64,000 bases of DNA from JAJEEA01 sp965243615 (GTDB taxonomy: Bacteria > Acidobacteriota > Vicinamibacteria > Vicinamibacterales > UBA8438): the NCBI GenBank assembly GCA_965243615.1, contig CBDEVO010000003.1, forward strand, positions 2,418,001 through 2,482,000. The letters run 5' to 3'. The stretch's first letter is position 1, and every line of letters begins with the position of its first letter. Shown one piece after another: positions 18,373 through 27,397 of the stretch. The translations under genes were made by a program, and so were the position numbers. Below the pieces are notes generated by a model, which was not told the DNA's origin, searched no databases, and saw only the letters and a program-made list of their open reading frames with translations.

Positions 18373-20190
18373 ATGCATCGAGGGTTTCGGATACGACGGC
18401 AGGCGGCGTCGGCGTTCGCGGCGGCGCTGATGCTCGCGTCGGTGCCGGGGTCGGCGTCGGCCCAGGAGGCGGCCACCGTCATTCGCGGCGCCGCCGTCTT
18501 CACCGGCGACGAGGTGATCGAGACGGCGACGGTGACGATCCGGGGGCGCACGATCGAGGCGGTCGCGGCGGGCGATGTGCTCCCGCCCGCGGCCGGGGAC
18601 GACGCCACCGTGATCGACGGGCGGGGCATGACCCTGCTGCCGGGCCTCGTCGACGCCCACACGCACAGCTTCGGCCCCGCTCTCGAGGACGCGCTGAACT
18701 TCGGGGTGACGACCGTCCTCGACATGTTCACCGAGCCGAACCAGGCCGCGGCGTGGCGGCGGGAGCAGGCGGCGGGCCCCGTCACCAGCCGGGCCGACCT
18801 GTTCTCGGCCGGCGTCCTGGTCACTGTCGAGAACGGACACGGCACGCAGTTCGGGGTGCCCATCCCGACTCTCGACGACCCCGGGCAGACCGAGGCGTTC
18901 ATCGCCGCCCGGGTTCGCGAGGGCTCGGACTGGATCAAGGTGGTCTACGAGCACGGCGAGACATCCGGCCGGCCCGTGCCGACCCTCGACGCGTCGACGC
19001 TGCCGCGCATCGTGACGGCGGCCCGCGCGCACGAGAAGCTGGCCGTCTTCCACGTCAGCACGGCCCGGGAAGCCGGGGAGGCAATCGCGGCGGGAGCGGA
19101 CGGGCTCGTGCACGTTTGGCACGATCGCGCCGACGCGGGCGAGACGGTGGCGGACGCGGTGCGGGCCGGCATCTTCATCATCCCCACCCTCACCGTCACC
19201 GAGAGCATCCTGGACATGGGGGGCGGGGCCGAGCTGGCCGCCGACCCCCGCGTCACGCCGTTCCTGACGCCGGCGCAGGGGGGTGGACTGCGGAGCGGCT
19301 TCGGCGGGTCGCCCTCCCCGGACGCCATGCGCAGGGTGCTGGACAGGGTCGGCGCGCTGCACGCAGCCGGCGTGCCCCTGCTGGCCGGCTCGGACGCACC
19401 GAACCCGGGAACCGCCAACGGCGCGAGCGTCCACCGCGAGCTCGAGCTCCTGGTGCGGGCCGGCCTCTCCCCGGTCGAGGCGCTGCACGCCGCCACCGCC
19501 GCTCCCGCCGACGCCTTCGGCCTCGACGACCGGGGCCGCATCGCCCCCGGCAGGAAGGCCGACCTCGTCCTGGTGCGCGGCGATGCGACGCGGGACGTGC
19601 TGGCGACGCGCGACCTCGCGGGCATCTGGAAGGACGGCGTGCGCTTCGAGCGCGTCCGCCCCGAGGCGGTGCCGGCCGGCCGCCCCCGGATCGTCCCCCG
19701 CGTGCTGACCGACTTCGAGGATCTGACCAGCGAGGGCCTCGCCGCGTCGGGGTGGATCCCGTCGACCGATACGATGTTCGGCGGCGGCTCGACCGTCGAC
19801 CTGCGCGTCACGGCGGACGACGCGGCCGGGAATCGCGGAGCGCTCGTCATCAGCGGTGAGATCGCGGTCGGGTTCCCCGCGCCGTGGGCCGGTGTCATGA
19901 TCGGTCTCGCGCCGGGCATGATGCAGCCGGTGGACGCCAGCGACATCACCGCGCTCGTCTTCGATGCCCGCGGCGAGGGCGCGGCCTACCGGGTCCTCGC
20001 TTTCGCCGAGAGCCTCGGCCCCGCGCCGGCCACCATCGAGTTCTCAGCCGGGGCCGGTTGGAGACGGGTCGTCGTCCCCCTCGGCGGCATCGACGGGCTC
20101 GACCCGACCGGGGCCATGGGCTTCCTCATCGGGGGCCCGGGGGATCTCGGTCCGTTCCGGCTCGAGATCGACAACGTCGAGCTGCGGTAG
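18373..20190 (+). CDS. Secreted amidohydrolase fused to a CIA30-like domain
   Basis: A 605-residue exported protein. After the signal peptide (ending ASAQEA) comes an imidazolonepropionase-like amidohydrolase domain to about residue 430, with HTH after the GLVD strand, a later His in HVS, and GSDAPNPG near the C-terminal metal Asp. Residues about 445-605 resemble a CIA30/galactose-binding-like domain (DFEDLTSEGL; FRLEIDNVEL). ATG 18373 is preferred over ATG 18370 because GGGAGG at 18362-18367 is then five bases upstream. Substrate unknown; these enzymes often cleave cyclic amides or peptides. Confidence 0.82.
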   Translation: MHRGFRIRRQAASAFAAALMLASVPGSASAQEAATVIRGAAVFTGDEVIETATVTIRGRTIEAVAAGDVLPPAAGDDATVIDGRGMTLLPGLVDAHTHSFGPALEDALNFGVTTVLDMFTEPNQAAAWRREQAAGPVTSRADLFSAGVLVTVENGHGTQFGVPIPTLDDPGQTEAFIAARVREGSDWIKVVYEHGETSGRPVPTLDASTLPRIVTAARAHEKLAVFHVSTAREAGEAIAAGADGLVHVWHDRADAGETVADAVRAGIFIIPTLTVTESILDMGGGAELAADPRVTPFLTPAQGGGLRSGFGGSPSPDAMRRVLDRVGALHAAGVPLLAGSDAPNPGTANGASVHRELELLVRAGLSPVEALHAATAAPADAFGLDDRGRIAPGRKADLVLVRGDATRDVLATRDLAGIWKDGVRFERVRPEAVPAGRPRIVPRVLTDFEDLTSEGLAASGWIPSTDTMFGGGSTVDLRVTADDAAGNRGALVISGEIAVGFPAPWAGVMIGLAPGMMQPVDASDITALVFDARGEGAAYRVLAFAESLGPAPATIEFSAGAGWRRVVVPLGGIDGLDPTGAMGFLIGGPGDLGPFRLEIDNVELR

Positions 20191-20323
20191 GCGCGGCCCA
20201 CCGGGGTGAGAGCCCGGCGCGAATCCCGGGTTGCTCCGGCCAGGCTGTTTCCTTTCCGCGGACCTGGATCGCCGGCCGGCCGAGTGGGCGCCGTCGGGTG
20301 GGTGCCCCGGTGGGAGTCGAGCA

Positions 20324-21454
20324 ATGGCGCAACACGAATCGAAGCTGAGCCGCTGGATGGGCCGCCACCTGCGGCTCGTCTACCTGGTGTTCTTCGTTGT
20401 TCCGCTGTTCGTCCAGCCGCCGGGGTCGTTGTGGCTCTGGTCCGTCAACGGGGTCGCCCTGCTCGTCTTTCTCTGGCTGTACGCGAGGGTTCAGCGCGCG
20501 ACCGGGCTTGCACTGGCGTCCTGCATCGGCGGGATCTTCGTGCTCGGCGCCGCGCTGCTGTCGAGCAATCCCCCCGGGGGCGTGACGTTCTTCATCTACG
20601 CCGCGAGCTTTCTCGACCGTGTGGAGCGTCCACGGGTAGCCGGCGTCTGGCTCCTGGTCCTTACCGCGGCGGCGGGAGCGGCTCTATGGTGGTACGAGCT
20701 CGTTTCCATGCTTGGCATGCCCGTCATCATGCTGATCGTGGGGGGGCACCGTATCCACGCTGGCGAGCTGCAGCGCAAGAAGGGGGAGCTGAGTCGGTCG
20801 CGCGACGAGATCGGGCAACTCGCGGCCCTCGCCGAACGCGAGCGGATCGGGCGCGACCTGCACGATCTGCTCGGGCATACCCTCTCGGTCATCGTGCTGA
20901 AATCGGAGCTTGCGGCCAAGATTGCCGAAGCCGATCCGGAACGGTCCGTCGCCGAGATCCGGGACGTCGAGCGCATCTCCCGCGAAACCCTGGCGGACGT
21001 GCGCGCCGCCATCGGCGGCTACCGCGCGCGGGGCCTGACCGGCGAGCTCGACAACGCGCGCCGGGTTCTCGCCGGGGTCGGGGTCGCGGTGTCGTCGGCC
21101 GTGGACCGGGTGGAGCTGAGCGCCGTCCAGGAAGCCGCCCTGGCGCTGGCGTTGCGGGAGGGAGTCACCAACGTCGTGCGCCACGCCCGCGCCAGCCGGT
21201 GCGCGATCCGGTTGCGGCGAGACGGTGACCGCATCCGGCTCGAGATCGAGGACGACGGCGTCGGCGGGGCGCCGAGTGGCGGGAACGGCCTCGTGGGGAT
21301 GCGGGCGCGCATCTCCGCGCTCGGCGGCGGCGTCGAGCACGACGGCCGCGACGGCTGGCGTCTCGCCGTCTCCATCCCGGCCGGCGGCGTGGGCTCGGCG
21401 GTCCCCCCGGCGGACGCGCTCACCGCTCCCGAAGCGTCATGGTCCGCGTGCTGA
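20324..21454 (+). CDS. Membrane sensor histidine kinase (HisKA_3/DesK-like)
   Basis: A 376-residue kinase with about five transmembrane segments in residues 17-140, a coiled dimerisation helix, the phosphoacceptor His180 in GRDLHDLLGH, and a C-terminal ATPase domain with DDGVGG and GNGLVGMRAR. This architecture matches the DesK/LiaS branch, which senses the membrane state. ATG 20324 starts just before the first membrane helix. It overlaps the response-regulator gene by 16 bases, so they form one unit. Confidence 0.88.
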   Translation: MAQHESKLSRWMGRHLRLVYLVFFVVPLFVQPPGSLWLWSVNGVALLVFLWLYARVQRATGLALASCIGGIFVLGAALLSSNPPGGVTFFIYAASFLDRVERPRVAGVWLLVLTAAAGAALWWYELVSMLGMPVIMLIVGGHRIHAGELQRKKGELSRSRDEIGQLAALAERERIGRDLHDLLGHTLSVIVLKSELAAKIAEADPERSVAEIRDVERISRETLADVRAAIGGYRARGLTGELDNARRVLAGVGVAVSSAVDRVELSAVQEAALALALREGVTNVVRHARASRCAIRLRRDGDRIRLEIEDDGVGGAPSGGNGLVGMRARISALGGGVEHDGRDGWRLAVSIPAGGVGSAVPPADALTAPEASWSAC

Positions 21455-22041
21455 TCGCCGAGGACCAGGCGATGGTCCTCGGCGCCCTCGCCGCCCTGCT
21501 CGGGACCGAGCCCGACATCGAGGTCGTGGCCCAGGCGGGCGACGGGCGCGACGCGCTGTCGCAGGCCCTCGCCCTGCGGCCGGACGTGGTGCTGACCGAC
21601 ATCGAGATGCCGCGGATGAGCGGCCTCGAGCTCGCGGCCGAGCTGGCGCGTCAGGAGCCCTCGATGCGCGTCATCGTGCTGACGACCTTCGGGCGCCCTG
21701 GGTACCTGCGCCGCGCGCTGGATGCCGGGGCGGCGGGGTACCTGCTCAAGGACGCCCCGTCGGCGGCGCTGGCGAACGCGATCCGGACCGTGCATACTGG
21801 CGGGCGCGCTGTCGACCCGGACCTCGCGGCGCAGGCGTGGACCGGGCCCGACCCCCTCACGGACCGCCAGCGCCAAGTGCTGCGGATGGCCGGGGAGGGC
21901 CGGTCCGGACCGGAGATCGCGGCGGCCCTGCGGCTCTCGGAGGGGACGGTGCGCAACTACCTCTCCGAGGCGATCTCCCGGCTGGGGGCGCGGAACCGGG
22001 TCGAGGCGGCCCGCCTCGCCCGCACGAAGGGATGGCTCTGA
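21439..22041 (+). CDS. LuxR-type response regulator
   Basis: A 200-residue NarL/DesR-type regulator. The receiver domain has the acidic pocket (EDQ) and phosphoacceptor Asp54 in LTDIEMP, with Lys in YLLKDAP. The C-terminal LuxR helix-turn-helix contains LTDRQRQVLRMAGEG and SEGTVRNYLSEA. It is the cognate partner of the kinase immediately upstream. Its stop codon overlaps the sulfatase start by one base, so the sulfatase is probably co-transcribed and may be a target. Confidence 0.92.
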   Translation: MVRVLIAEDQAMVLGALAALLGTEPDIEVVAQAGDGRDALSQALALRPDVVLTDIEMPRMSGLELAAELARQEPSMRVIVLTTFGRPGYLRRALDAGAAGYLLKDAPSAALANAIRTVHTGGRAVDPDLAAQAWTGPDPLTDRQRQVLRMAGEGRSGPEIAAALRLSEGTVRNYLSEAISRLGARNRVEAARLARTKGWL

Positions 22042-23558
22042 TGCGTTCTCTCTACGCCCGAACGAGAAGGGGTCGCGGTTCGGTCACGGCGCCGGCCCTC
22101 GCAGCCTTTGCGCTCGCGGCGTGCGCGCTGGCGGCCGTCGGCGTCCGCGCGCAGGGCGACCAGCGCATGAACGTCGTCCTCTTCCTGATCGACGATCTCG
22201 GCTACCGGGACGTCGGCGCCTATAACCGGGACACGTTCTACGAGACGCCCGCCATCGACGCCCTCGCCCGCGGCGGCATGCGCTTCACCGACGGCTACGC
22301 GGCGAGCCCGGTCTGCTCGCCGACGCGCTACAGCATCATGACCGGGCGCTATCCGTCGCGGGTCGACGCCACCGACTGGTTCACGGGCCGGCGGGTGGAG
22401 CGGTTCGCGCCGGCGCCGCTGCGCGACCGCATGCCGCTCGAGGAGGTGACCATCGCCGAGGCCCTCCGGTCGGCCGGCTACGCGACGTTCTTCGCTGGCA
22501 AGTGGCACCTCGGCCCCGACGAAGGCTGGTGGCCCGAGGCGCAGGGCTTCGACGTGAACCTCGGCGGTCACCACCGCGGAAGCCCGCCGGGGCCCGGCCG
22601 GTACTTCGCCCCCTGGGACAACCCCCGCCTCGACGCCGACGCCCCCGGCGAGTTCCTCACCGACCGCCTCGCGGCAGAGACCGCCGACTTCGTGCGGAGC
22701 CAGGCCGGCGAGCCCTTCTTCGCGGTGATGTCGCTCTACTCGGTGCACATTCCGCTGATGGCGCCCGCCGATCTCGTCGCCAAGTACGAGGCGAAGGCGC
22801 GCGCGGCGGACGCGTCCGGGGCGGCCGGGCCGGAGTTCCTGGAAGAGGAGCAGGTCTGGCCCGCCGACACGCCGAGACGGGTGCGGGTGGTGCAGTCGCA
22901 CCCCGTCTACGCCGCCATGGTCGAGGCGATGGACCGCGCCGTCGGCCGCGTGCTCAATGCGCTCGACGAGACGGGCCTGGCGGAGCGGACGGCGGTCTTC
23001 TTCGTCTCCGACAACGGCGGGCTGTCGACGGCGGAGGGCCTGCCGACCAGCAACCTGCCGCTGCGGGGCGGGAAGGGCTGGCTCTACGAAGGGGGCATCC
23101 GGGTGCCGTTCCTGGCGCGCGTGCCCGGGGTCACCGTGCCCGGCAGCGTCTCGTCGGCCCCGGCCCTGACCACCGACTTCTACCCGACGATCCTGGAGCT
23201 GGCGGGCCTGCCGGCGCGGCCCGCGCAGCATCTCGACGGCGTCAGCCTGGTGACGGCGCTCCGGGGCGGGCCCCTCCCCGAGCGCGCCCTCTTCTGGCAC
23301 TATCCTCACTACTCCAATCAGGGCGGGTTTCCCGGCGGCGCCATCCGGCTCGGCCGGTGGAAGCTGCTGGAGCGCTACGAGGACGGACGCGTGCAGCTCC
23401 ACGACCTCTCCGAGGACCTCGGGGAGCGCGCCGACCTCGCGGAACGCGAGCCGGCGCGCGTGGCGGACCTGCGAGCCCGGCTGCACGCCTGGTACCGGGA
23501 GGTCGACGCCAGGTTCCTCACCGCACGGGACGGCGGGCCGGCTCCCTGGAGGCCGTGA
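22041..23558 (+). CDS. Exported type I sulfatase
   Basis: A 505-residue formylglycine-dependent sulfatase with a signal peptide. The modification motif is Cys92-Ser-Pro-Thr-Arg96, followed by the usual GRYPSR; Asp51-Asp52 begin the metal site, and GKWHLG plus SDNGG give further active-site residues. It hydrolyses sulfate esters, most likely of polysaccharides. ATG 22041 overlaps the regulator stop (TGATG), so translation is coupled to the two-component system, an unusual operon partner for a sulfatase. Maturation needs an FGE or anaerobic maturase that is not clearly present here. Confidence 0.9.
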   Translation: MRSLYARTRRGRGSVTAPALAAFALAACALAAVGVRAQGDQRMNVVLFLIDDLGYRDVGAYNRDTFYETPAIDALARGGMRFTDGYAASPVCSPTRYSIMTGRYPSRVDATDWFTGRRVERFAPAPLRDRMPLEEVTIAEALRSAGYATFFAGKWHLGPDEGWWPEAQGFDVNLGGHHRGSPPGPGRYFAPWDNPRLDADAPGEFLTDRLAAETADFVRSQAGEPFFAVMSLYSVHIPLMAPADLVAKYEAKARAADASGAAGPEFLEEEQVWPADTPRRVRVVQSHPVYAAMVEAMDRAVGRVLNALDETGLAERTAVFFVSDNGGLSTAEGLPTSNLPLRGGKGWLYEGGIRVPFLARVPGVTVPGSVSSAPALTTDFYPTILELAGLPARPAQHLDGVSLVTALRGGPLPERALFWHYPHYSNQGGFPGGAIRLGRWKLLERYEDGRVQLHDLSEDLGERADLAEREPARVADLRARLHAWYREVDARFLTARDGGPAPWRP

Positions 23559-23603
23559 TTCCCGACAAGGGACGCTCGCGCTCCACCCCTCCTCGGAATC
23601 GCA

Positions 23604-23637
23604 CCGCCTCGCGGCGCGGACCCTGGGATCGAGGCGG
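23604..23637 (+). terminator. Hairpin after the sulfatase gene
   Basis: CCGCCTCG (23604-23611) pairs with CGAGGCGG (23630-23637) across an 18-base loop, 45 bases after the sulfatase stop. No T-run follows. Possible transcript end. Confidence 0.3.
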
Positions 23638-23717
23638 CCACCCGGCCGCTGCCGATTCACCCCGCCGACGACGGCCCGGCCTCTGTCGGTTATGCTGATC
23701 GGCCAAGGAGGAAGCAC

Positions 23718-24140
23718 ATGTCGCTGAGCACGTATCTGACCTTCGACGGCAACTGCCGCGAGGCCTTCGAGTTCTACCGCTCCGTCTTCGGCGGGGAGTT
23801 CCAGACGCTCCAGACCTTCGGGGACGGGCCGCCGGACATGCCCGTGGCCGAGGGCGAGAAGGACCGTGTGATGCACGTGTCCCTGCCCGTCGGGTCGAGC
23901 GTCCTGATGGGCAGCGACAGCGCCAAGGGGTTCGGGCCGCCGGTCGTCGTCGGCAACAACTTCTCCGTCTCCATCGACGTCGAGAGCCGGGAGCGTTGCG
24001 ACGAGGTGTTCGCGGCGCTGTCGGCCGGCGGCAACGTCCTGATGCCGCTGCAGGAGACGTTCTGGGGCTCGTACTTCGGGCACGGGACCGACAAGTTCGG
24101 CATCAACTGGATGGTGAGCTACACCCTCCCGACCGAATGA
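23718..24140 (+). CDS. VOC-family (PhnB-like) protein
   Basis: A 140-residue single-domain VOC protein of the PhnB/3-demethylubiquinone-methyltransferase-like type. Recognisable are the opening strand with a CREAFEFYRSVFGGEF segment and the closing WGSYFGHGTDKFGINWMV segment. Cytosolic; members bind metals or antibiotics, but many have no known activity. GGAGG upstream at 23708-23712 supports the start. The bases just after its stop (24141-24199) partly repeat its 3' end (CTCTCGACCGAATGA), possibly a small duplication scar. Confidence 0.85.
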   Translation: MSLSTYLTFDGNCREAFEFYRSVFGGEFQTLQTFGDGPPDMPVAEGEKDRVMHVSLPVGSSVLMGSDSAKGFGPPVVVGNNFSVSIDVESRERCDEVFAALSAGGNVLMPLQETFWGSYFGHGTDKFGINWMVSYTLPTE

Positions 24141-24230
24141 GCTCGGGCCACCCGGACGAACCGGCGCTGATGACGAGCTTCATCCTCTCGACCGAATGAA
24201 CTGCGGAATCACCCGGGAAGGGAATCGATC

Positions 24231-25163
24231 ATGACCGCAACGCCAACCGCCCGCGGCACCGCCTGTCTCGCCGCCGCCCTCGTCGCCGTCGCCGCCCTCG
24301 CCAGCGCTCCCGCCCGGCCCGCCGCGCAGGGGCCCGACCACCTGCTCGACGTGGTCCAGCTCCTCGCCGACGGCGAGGTCGTCTTCGGCTCGTTCGCCAA
24401 CGTCGAGTCGGGGGCGTCCGGGGCCGTCGACATGTCCCGCTCCGACGCCGACTACATCTTCTTCGACATGGAGCACGGGCCGCTCGACATGGTCGAGCTG
24501 CGCGACTACATGCAGTACCTGCTCGACCCCGCGCAGATCCTGCGCCGCGGCCGGCCCGGCACCGACAAGGCGGTGTGGGTCCGCATTCCCGCCAACGGCC
24601 GCGAGATGAACGAGTGGATGATCAAGAACGCCCTCGACCAGGGCGCGCACGGCATCATCGCGCCGCACATCGAGACGGCCGAGCAGGCGCTGCACGTGGT
24701 CCAGTCGATGCGTTATCCCCAGCGGGTCGGCGCCCCCGACACCGAGCCGGTGGGCCTGCGCGGCTCCGGCCCCGGCAACGCCGTCCGCTACTGGGGCGTC
24801 CCGGGCGCGGAGTACATCGCCAAGGCCGACGTGTGGCCCCTCGACCCGCAGGGCGAGCTGCTCAACATGATCCAGATCGAGAACAAGATCGGCATCGCCA
24901 ACGTGGACGAGATCGCGGCGGTGCCCGGGGTCAGCATGCTGATGGCGGCGCCCGGCGACCTCGGGATGGCCTACGGCGGCGATGCCGAGGCGACGGAGGA
25001 GGCGCTGCAGACGGTGCTGCGCGCGGCCACCGCGGCGGGGCTGCCGTGCGCGATCACGGCGGGGCCGGGCGACGTCGAGCGGCGCATCCGCGAGGGGTTC
25101 CGGGTGCTGATCGGCGGGCCGGAGATGATCGAGGTCGGCCGCCGGGCGGCGGGGCGGGACTGA
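24231..25163 (+). CDS. Exported HpcH/HpaI-like aldolase family protein
   Basis: A 310-residue protein with an N-terminal signal peptide (cleaving near RPAAQG) followed by an HpcH/HpaI aldolase barrel: FFDMEHGPLD early, GAHGIIAPHIETAEQA in the middle, and QIENKIGIANVDEIAAVPGV near the metal site. Known HpaI enzymes are cytosolic class II aldolases acting on 2-keto acids; an exported member is unusual, so the substrate is open. GGGAAGG lies upstream of the ATG. It is followed by a long hairpin and then converges on hicB. Confidence 0.82.
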   Translation: MTATPTARGTACLAAALVAVAALASAPARPAAQGPDHLLDVVQLLADGEVVFGSFANVESGASGAVDMSRSDADYIFFDMEHGPLDMVELRDYMQYLLDPAQILRRGRPGTDKAVWVRIPANGREMNEWMIKNALDQGAHGIIAPHIETAEQALHVVQSMRYPQRVGAPDTEPVGLRGSGPGNAVRYWGVPGAEYIAKADVWPLDPQGELLNMIQIENKIGIANVDEIAAVPGVSMLMAAPGDLGMAYGGDAEATEEALQTVLRAATAAGLPCAITAGPGDVERRIREGFRVLIGGPEMIEVGRRAAGRD

Positions 25164-25186
25164 GGCGCGATTCGTTGTCACCTGTC

Positions 25187-25227
25187 GCCGCAGGACTGCG
25201 ACCGTCTCGGCGGTACAGTCCTGCGGC
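25187..25227. terminator. Bidirectional hairpin between convergent genes
   Basis: GCCGCAGGACTG (25187-25198) pairs perfectly with CAGTCCTGCGGC (25216-25227) across a 17-base loop. It lies exactly in the gap between the convergent aldolase and hicB genes, where a shared terminator is expected. No strong T-run is present on either side. Confidence 0.5.
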
Positions 25228-25236
25228 TATCGGCCG

Positions 25237-25428
25237 CTACAGATCGAGGAGCTCCGGCCTGGTCTCGCCGTGCTCCAACCTGTCTGCAATGACCCGGAGC
25301 GCCAGCGCCTGAACGCGGGCGATGACGTCATCCCGGGTCCCGCCGTAGCACATCACCCCGGCGATGGCCGGCACCTCCGCGAGCCACCGGCCATCGTCCT
25401 CGCGATCCAGCTCGATTCCCAGGGTCAT
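25237..25428 (-). CDS. HicB-family antitoxin-like protein, unpaired
   Basis: A 63-residue HicB/UPF0150 domain: the opening strands GIELDREDDGRWLAEVP followed by GVMCYGGTRDDVIARVQALALRVIADRLE match the compact partial RNase H fold of HicB. There is no C-terminal DNA-binding extension, as in the short HicB class. No hicA toxin is visible on either side: the downstream gap is 73 bases and the upstream 226 bases hold no toxin-like frame. It is probably a solitary antitoxin or a remnant. Confidence 0.8.
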   Translation of the reverse strand: MTLGIELDREDDGRWLAEVPAIAGVMCYGGTRDDVIARVQALALRVIADRLEHGETRPELLDL

Positions 25429-25466
25429 GGCGCAAGAGCCGCGTGGGTAATGTCACCCGCGCCGAA

Positions 25467-25637
25467 TCAGAACACGGCGAGCGGGTTCAGCGGCGATCCG
25501 GTGCCGCCCACGACCCGCAGGCTCACCGCCTCGGCCCCCTGGCCGGCCGCGGTTCCGGGCGGCGCGGCCAGGGAGACGAGGAGCAACGGGGCGACGAGGG
25601 CGGCGGCCCGTCGCGCCGACGTGCATTCGGCTCGCAT
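25467..25637 (-). CDS. Possible small exported peptide or gene remnant
   Basis: A 56-residue frame beginning 18 bases after the stop of the upstream VOC-fusion gene on the same strand. It has a plausible signal peptide (AALVAPLLLVSLAAPPGTAAG) of ordinary length and a short tail ending NPLAVF. I do not recognise the tail. It may be a true small secreted product, or the 5' end of a gene whose remainder has been lost. Confidence 0.3.
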   Translation of the reverse strand: MRAECTSARRAAALVAPLLLVSLAAPPGTAAGQGAEAVSLRVVGGTGSPLNPLAVF

Positions 25638-25654
25638 CCTGCCGCGCTCCGCCG

Positions 25655-27397
25655 TCACTGCTGGCCGCCCTCTTCCGCCCGCTCGCGTGCCCGGGCGCCG
25701 CTGAGGATGTTGGTCATCCCGTAGTTGCCCTCGTGGCACGCGTACTCGACCAGCTCGTACTGCTCGTCGTCCCTGTCGTACCGGAACATGGCGGTCCACG
25801 GTCGGGTCCAGGTCGCGGGGTCGTCGACCGTGAACTGGTACTCGAGCACGGTGGGGCCGAGCCGGGTGAAGCGCTCGGTCAGCCGCAGGTTCTCGGTGGA
25901 GCCGCGGTACGGCGCCCGCCCGTTGAAGTTCGTGGTCTCGACGACCAGGGTGTCGCCCTCCCAGCGGCCCTGGGGGATGCCCAGCCAGGAGCTCAGGCCG
26001 GGGCCGGGGGCGGGGCGCGGCTCGGTCGGGATCATCCGCGTCTCGTGGATCATCTCCTTCTGGATGGCGACGAACCCCGGCCCCTGCGCGATCTGCAGGC
26101 CGTTGTTGTAGATGGACGGCATCATCAGGCCGGGGAGGCCGCGGGTGATGCAGCGCACAAACAGGCTGAGGTCCTCGGGGCCGTCGGCGATGCGGCCCAC
26201 GCCCGACGTGTCCACCCGGTTGGCGAGGCGCGCCTCGGCTTCCGGGGTCAGGGGCGGGATGCGCCCGTCGGGCGGGTCGACGACCATCGCCACCTGCCGC
26301 GACGGGGCGGTCTTGACGTAGCCCAGGGTGGTGTCGCGCCACTCGCGCTCGTAGCCCCAGATGCTGCCCAGGGTGCCGCGCTCGCGCCGCGCCTCGGCCT
26401 CTTCCGGGGTCAGCGACTCGATGTCCTCCAGCTCCTCGGGGCGCTCGAGGGGGATGCCGTGGGCGGAGTTGCCGGTCCACACGCCCTGGAAGTCGGGCTC
26501 GCCCCACGGGGTGCGGGGGACGTCGTAGGGCTCGAGGTCGGCGGTGGCGACCTCCACCGGGCGGTCCATCTCCAGGCCGGCCCAGCCCGTCTCGACCACC
26601 TCCAGGCGCACGCCGTCGGGGGCGACGAGCAACGCCCGCTGGACCTGGGCGCGGGCGTTTGCGGGCACCGACGGCTCCTGCTCGAAGACGACGTCGAGCT
26701 CGGCCATCGCGGCCGCGGCGGCGTCGAGGTCGTCGACGACGAACGCGATGTGATCGATGGCGCGGCCCACCGTCGACGCCGGCACCCCCAGCTCGTGCTC
26801 GGACGCGAGCACCCAGACGTCGCCGAACCGCAGGGCGTCGATCTGTCCCCGCAGGGTCGCCGGCTCGCCCCCGAGCACGTCGCGGTACCACGCGAGGGTC
26901 GCGTCCGGGTCCTCGGCGCTCAACTGCACGTGGTGGAAGCCCAGGGTGTCGGGGTCCTCGACCATCTGGATGCGGGTGCCCCAGGGGTCGAAGATGTAGC
27001 CGAGCTTGTACAGGCCGGGCACCTCGCGCCAGGTCGAGCCGTCGGGGAAGCGCTGCAGCCGCACCCCCGAGCCCCGCACCCCGACCGCCTCGAGCTCGGC
27101 CATCTTGGCCGGCAGGTCCGGATACGAGAAGCTGATGTGGTTGACCCCGGTGCCCTGGGTGCTGCCCAGGGTCGGCTGCACCATGAAGGTCAGCTCAGCG
27201 CTGCCGCAGTCGGCGGTGTCGGGCCGGTCGGCCACGGGCTGGCAGTCGAGATGCCGGACGTACCAGCGCACGCCCTCGGTCGGGCTCGAGGCGGTGATGT
27301 GGATGTGGTGGAAGCCGGCCTCCTGGGCCGTCGCGGGCATCGCGACGAGCGCGGCCAGCACCCCGGCGAGGGCAACGACGTGTCGGGTGGGTTTCAT
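25655..27397 (-). CDS. Exported two-VOC-domain protein fused to a propeller-associated C-terminal domain
   Basis: A 580-residue secreted protein. After the signal peptide (ending PATAQE) there are two VOC/glyoxalase-like modules (about residues 27-165 and 170-305), each with paired beta-alpha-beta units (FHHIHITASSPTEGVRWY; FHHVQLSAEDPDATLAWY). Residues about 320-580 begin with RTPWGEPDFQGVWTG, a domain I know as frequent in secreted acidobacterial proteins of unknown function. ATG 27397 is chosen because the complement has GGAGGGAG just upstream and the signal peptide starts there; the longer frame has neither. Fusion of these parts is uncommon. Confidence 0.75.
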   Translation of the reverse strand: MKPTRHVVALAGVLAALVAMPATAQEAGFHHIHITASSPTEGVRWYVRHLDCQPVADRPDTADCGSAELTFMVQPTLGSTQGTGVNHISFSYPDLPAKMAELEAVGVRGSGVRLQRFPDGSTWREVPGLYKLGYIFDPWGTRIQMVEDPDTLGFHHVQLSAEDPDATLAWYRDVLGGEPATLRGQIDALRFGDVWVLASEHELGVPASTVGRAIDHIAFVVDDLDAAAAAMAELDVVFEQEPSVPANARAQVQRALLVAPDGVRLEVVETGWAGLEMDRPVEVATADLEPYDVPRTPWGEPDFQGVWTGNSAHGIPLERPEELEDIESLTPEEAEARRERGTLGSIWGYEREWRDTTLGYVKTAPSRQVAMVVDPPDGRIPPLTPEAEARLANRVDTSGVGRIADGPEDLSLFVRCITRGLPGLMMPSIYNNGLQIAQGPGFVAIQKEMIHETRMIPTEPRPAPGPGLSSWLGIPQGRWEGDTLVVETTNFNGRAPYRGSTENLRLTERFTRLGPTVLEYQFTVDDPATWTRPWTAMFRYDRDDEQYELVEYACHEGNYGMTNILSGARARERAEEGGQQ

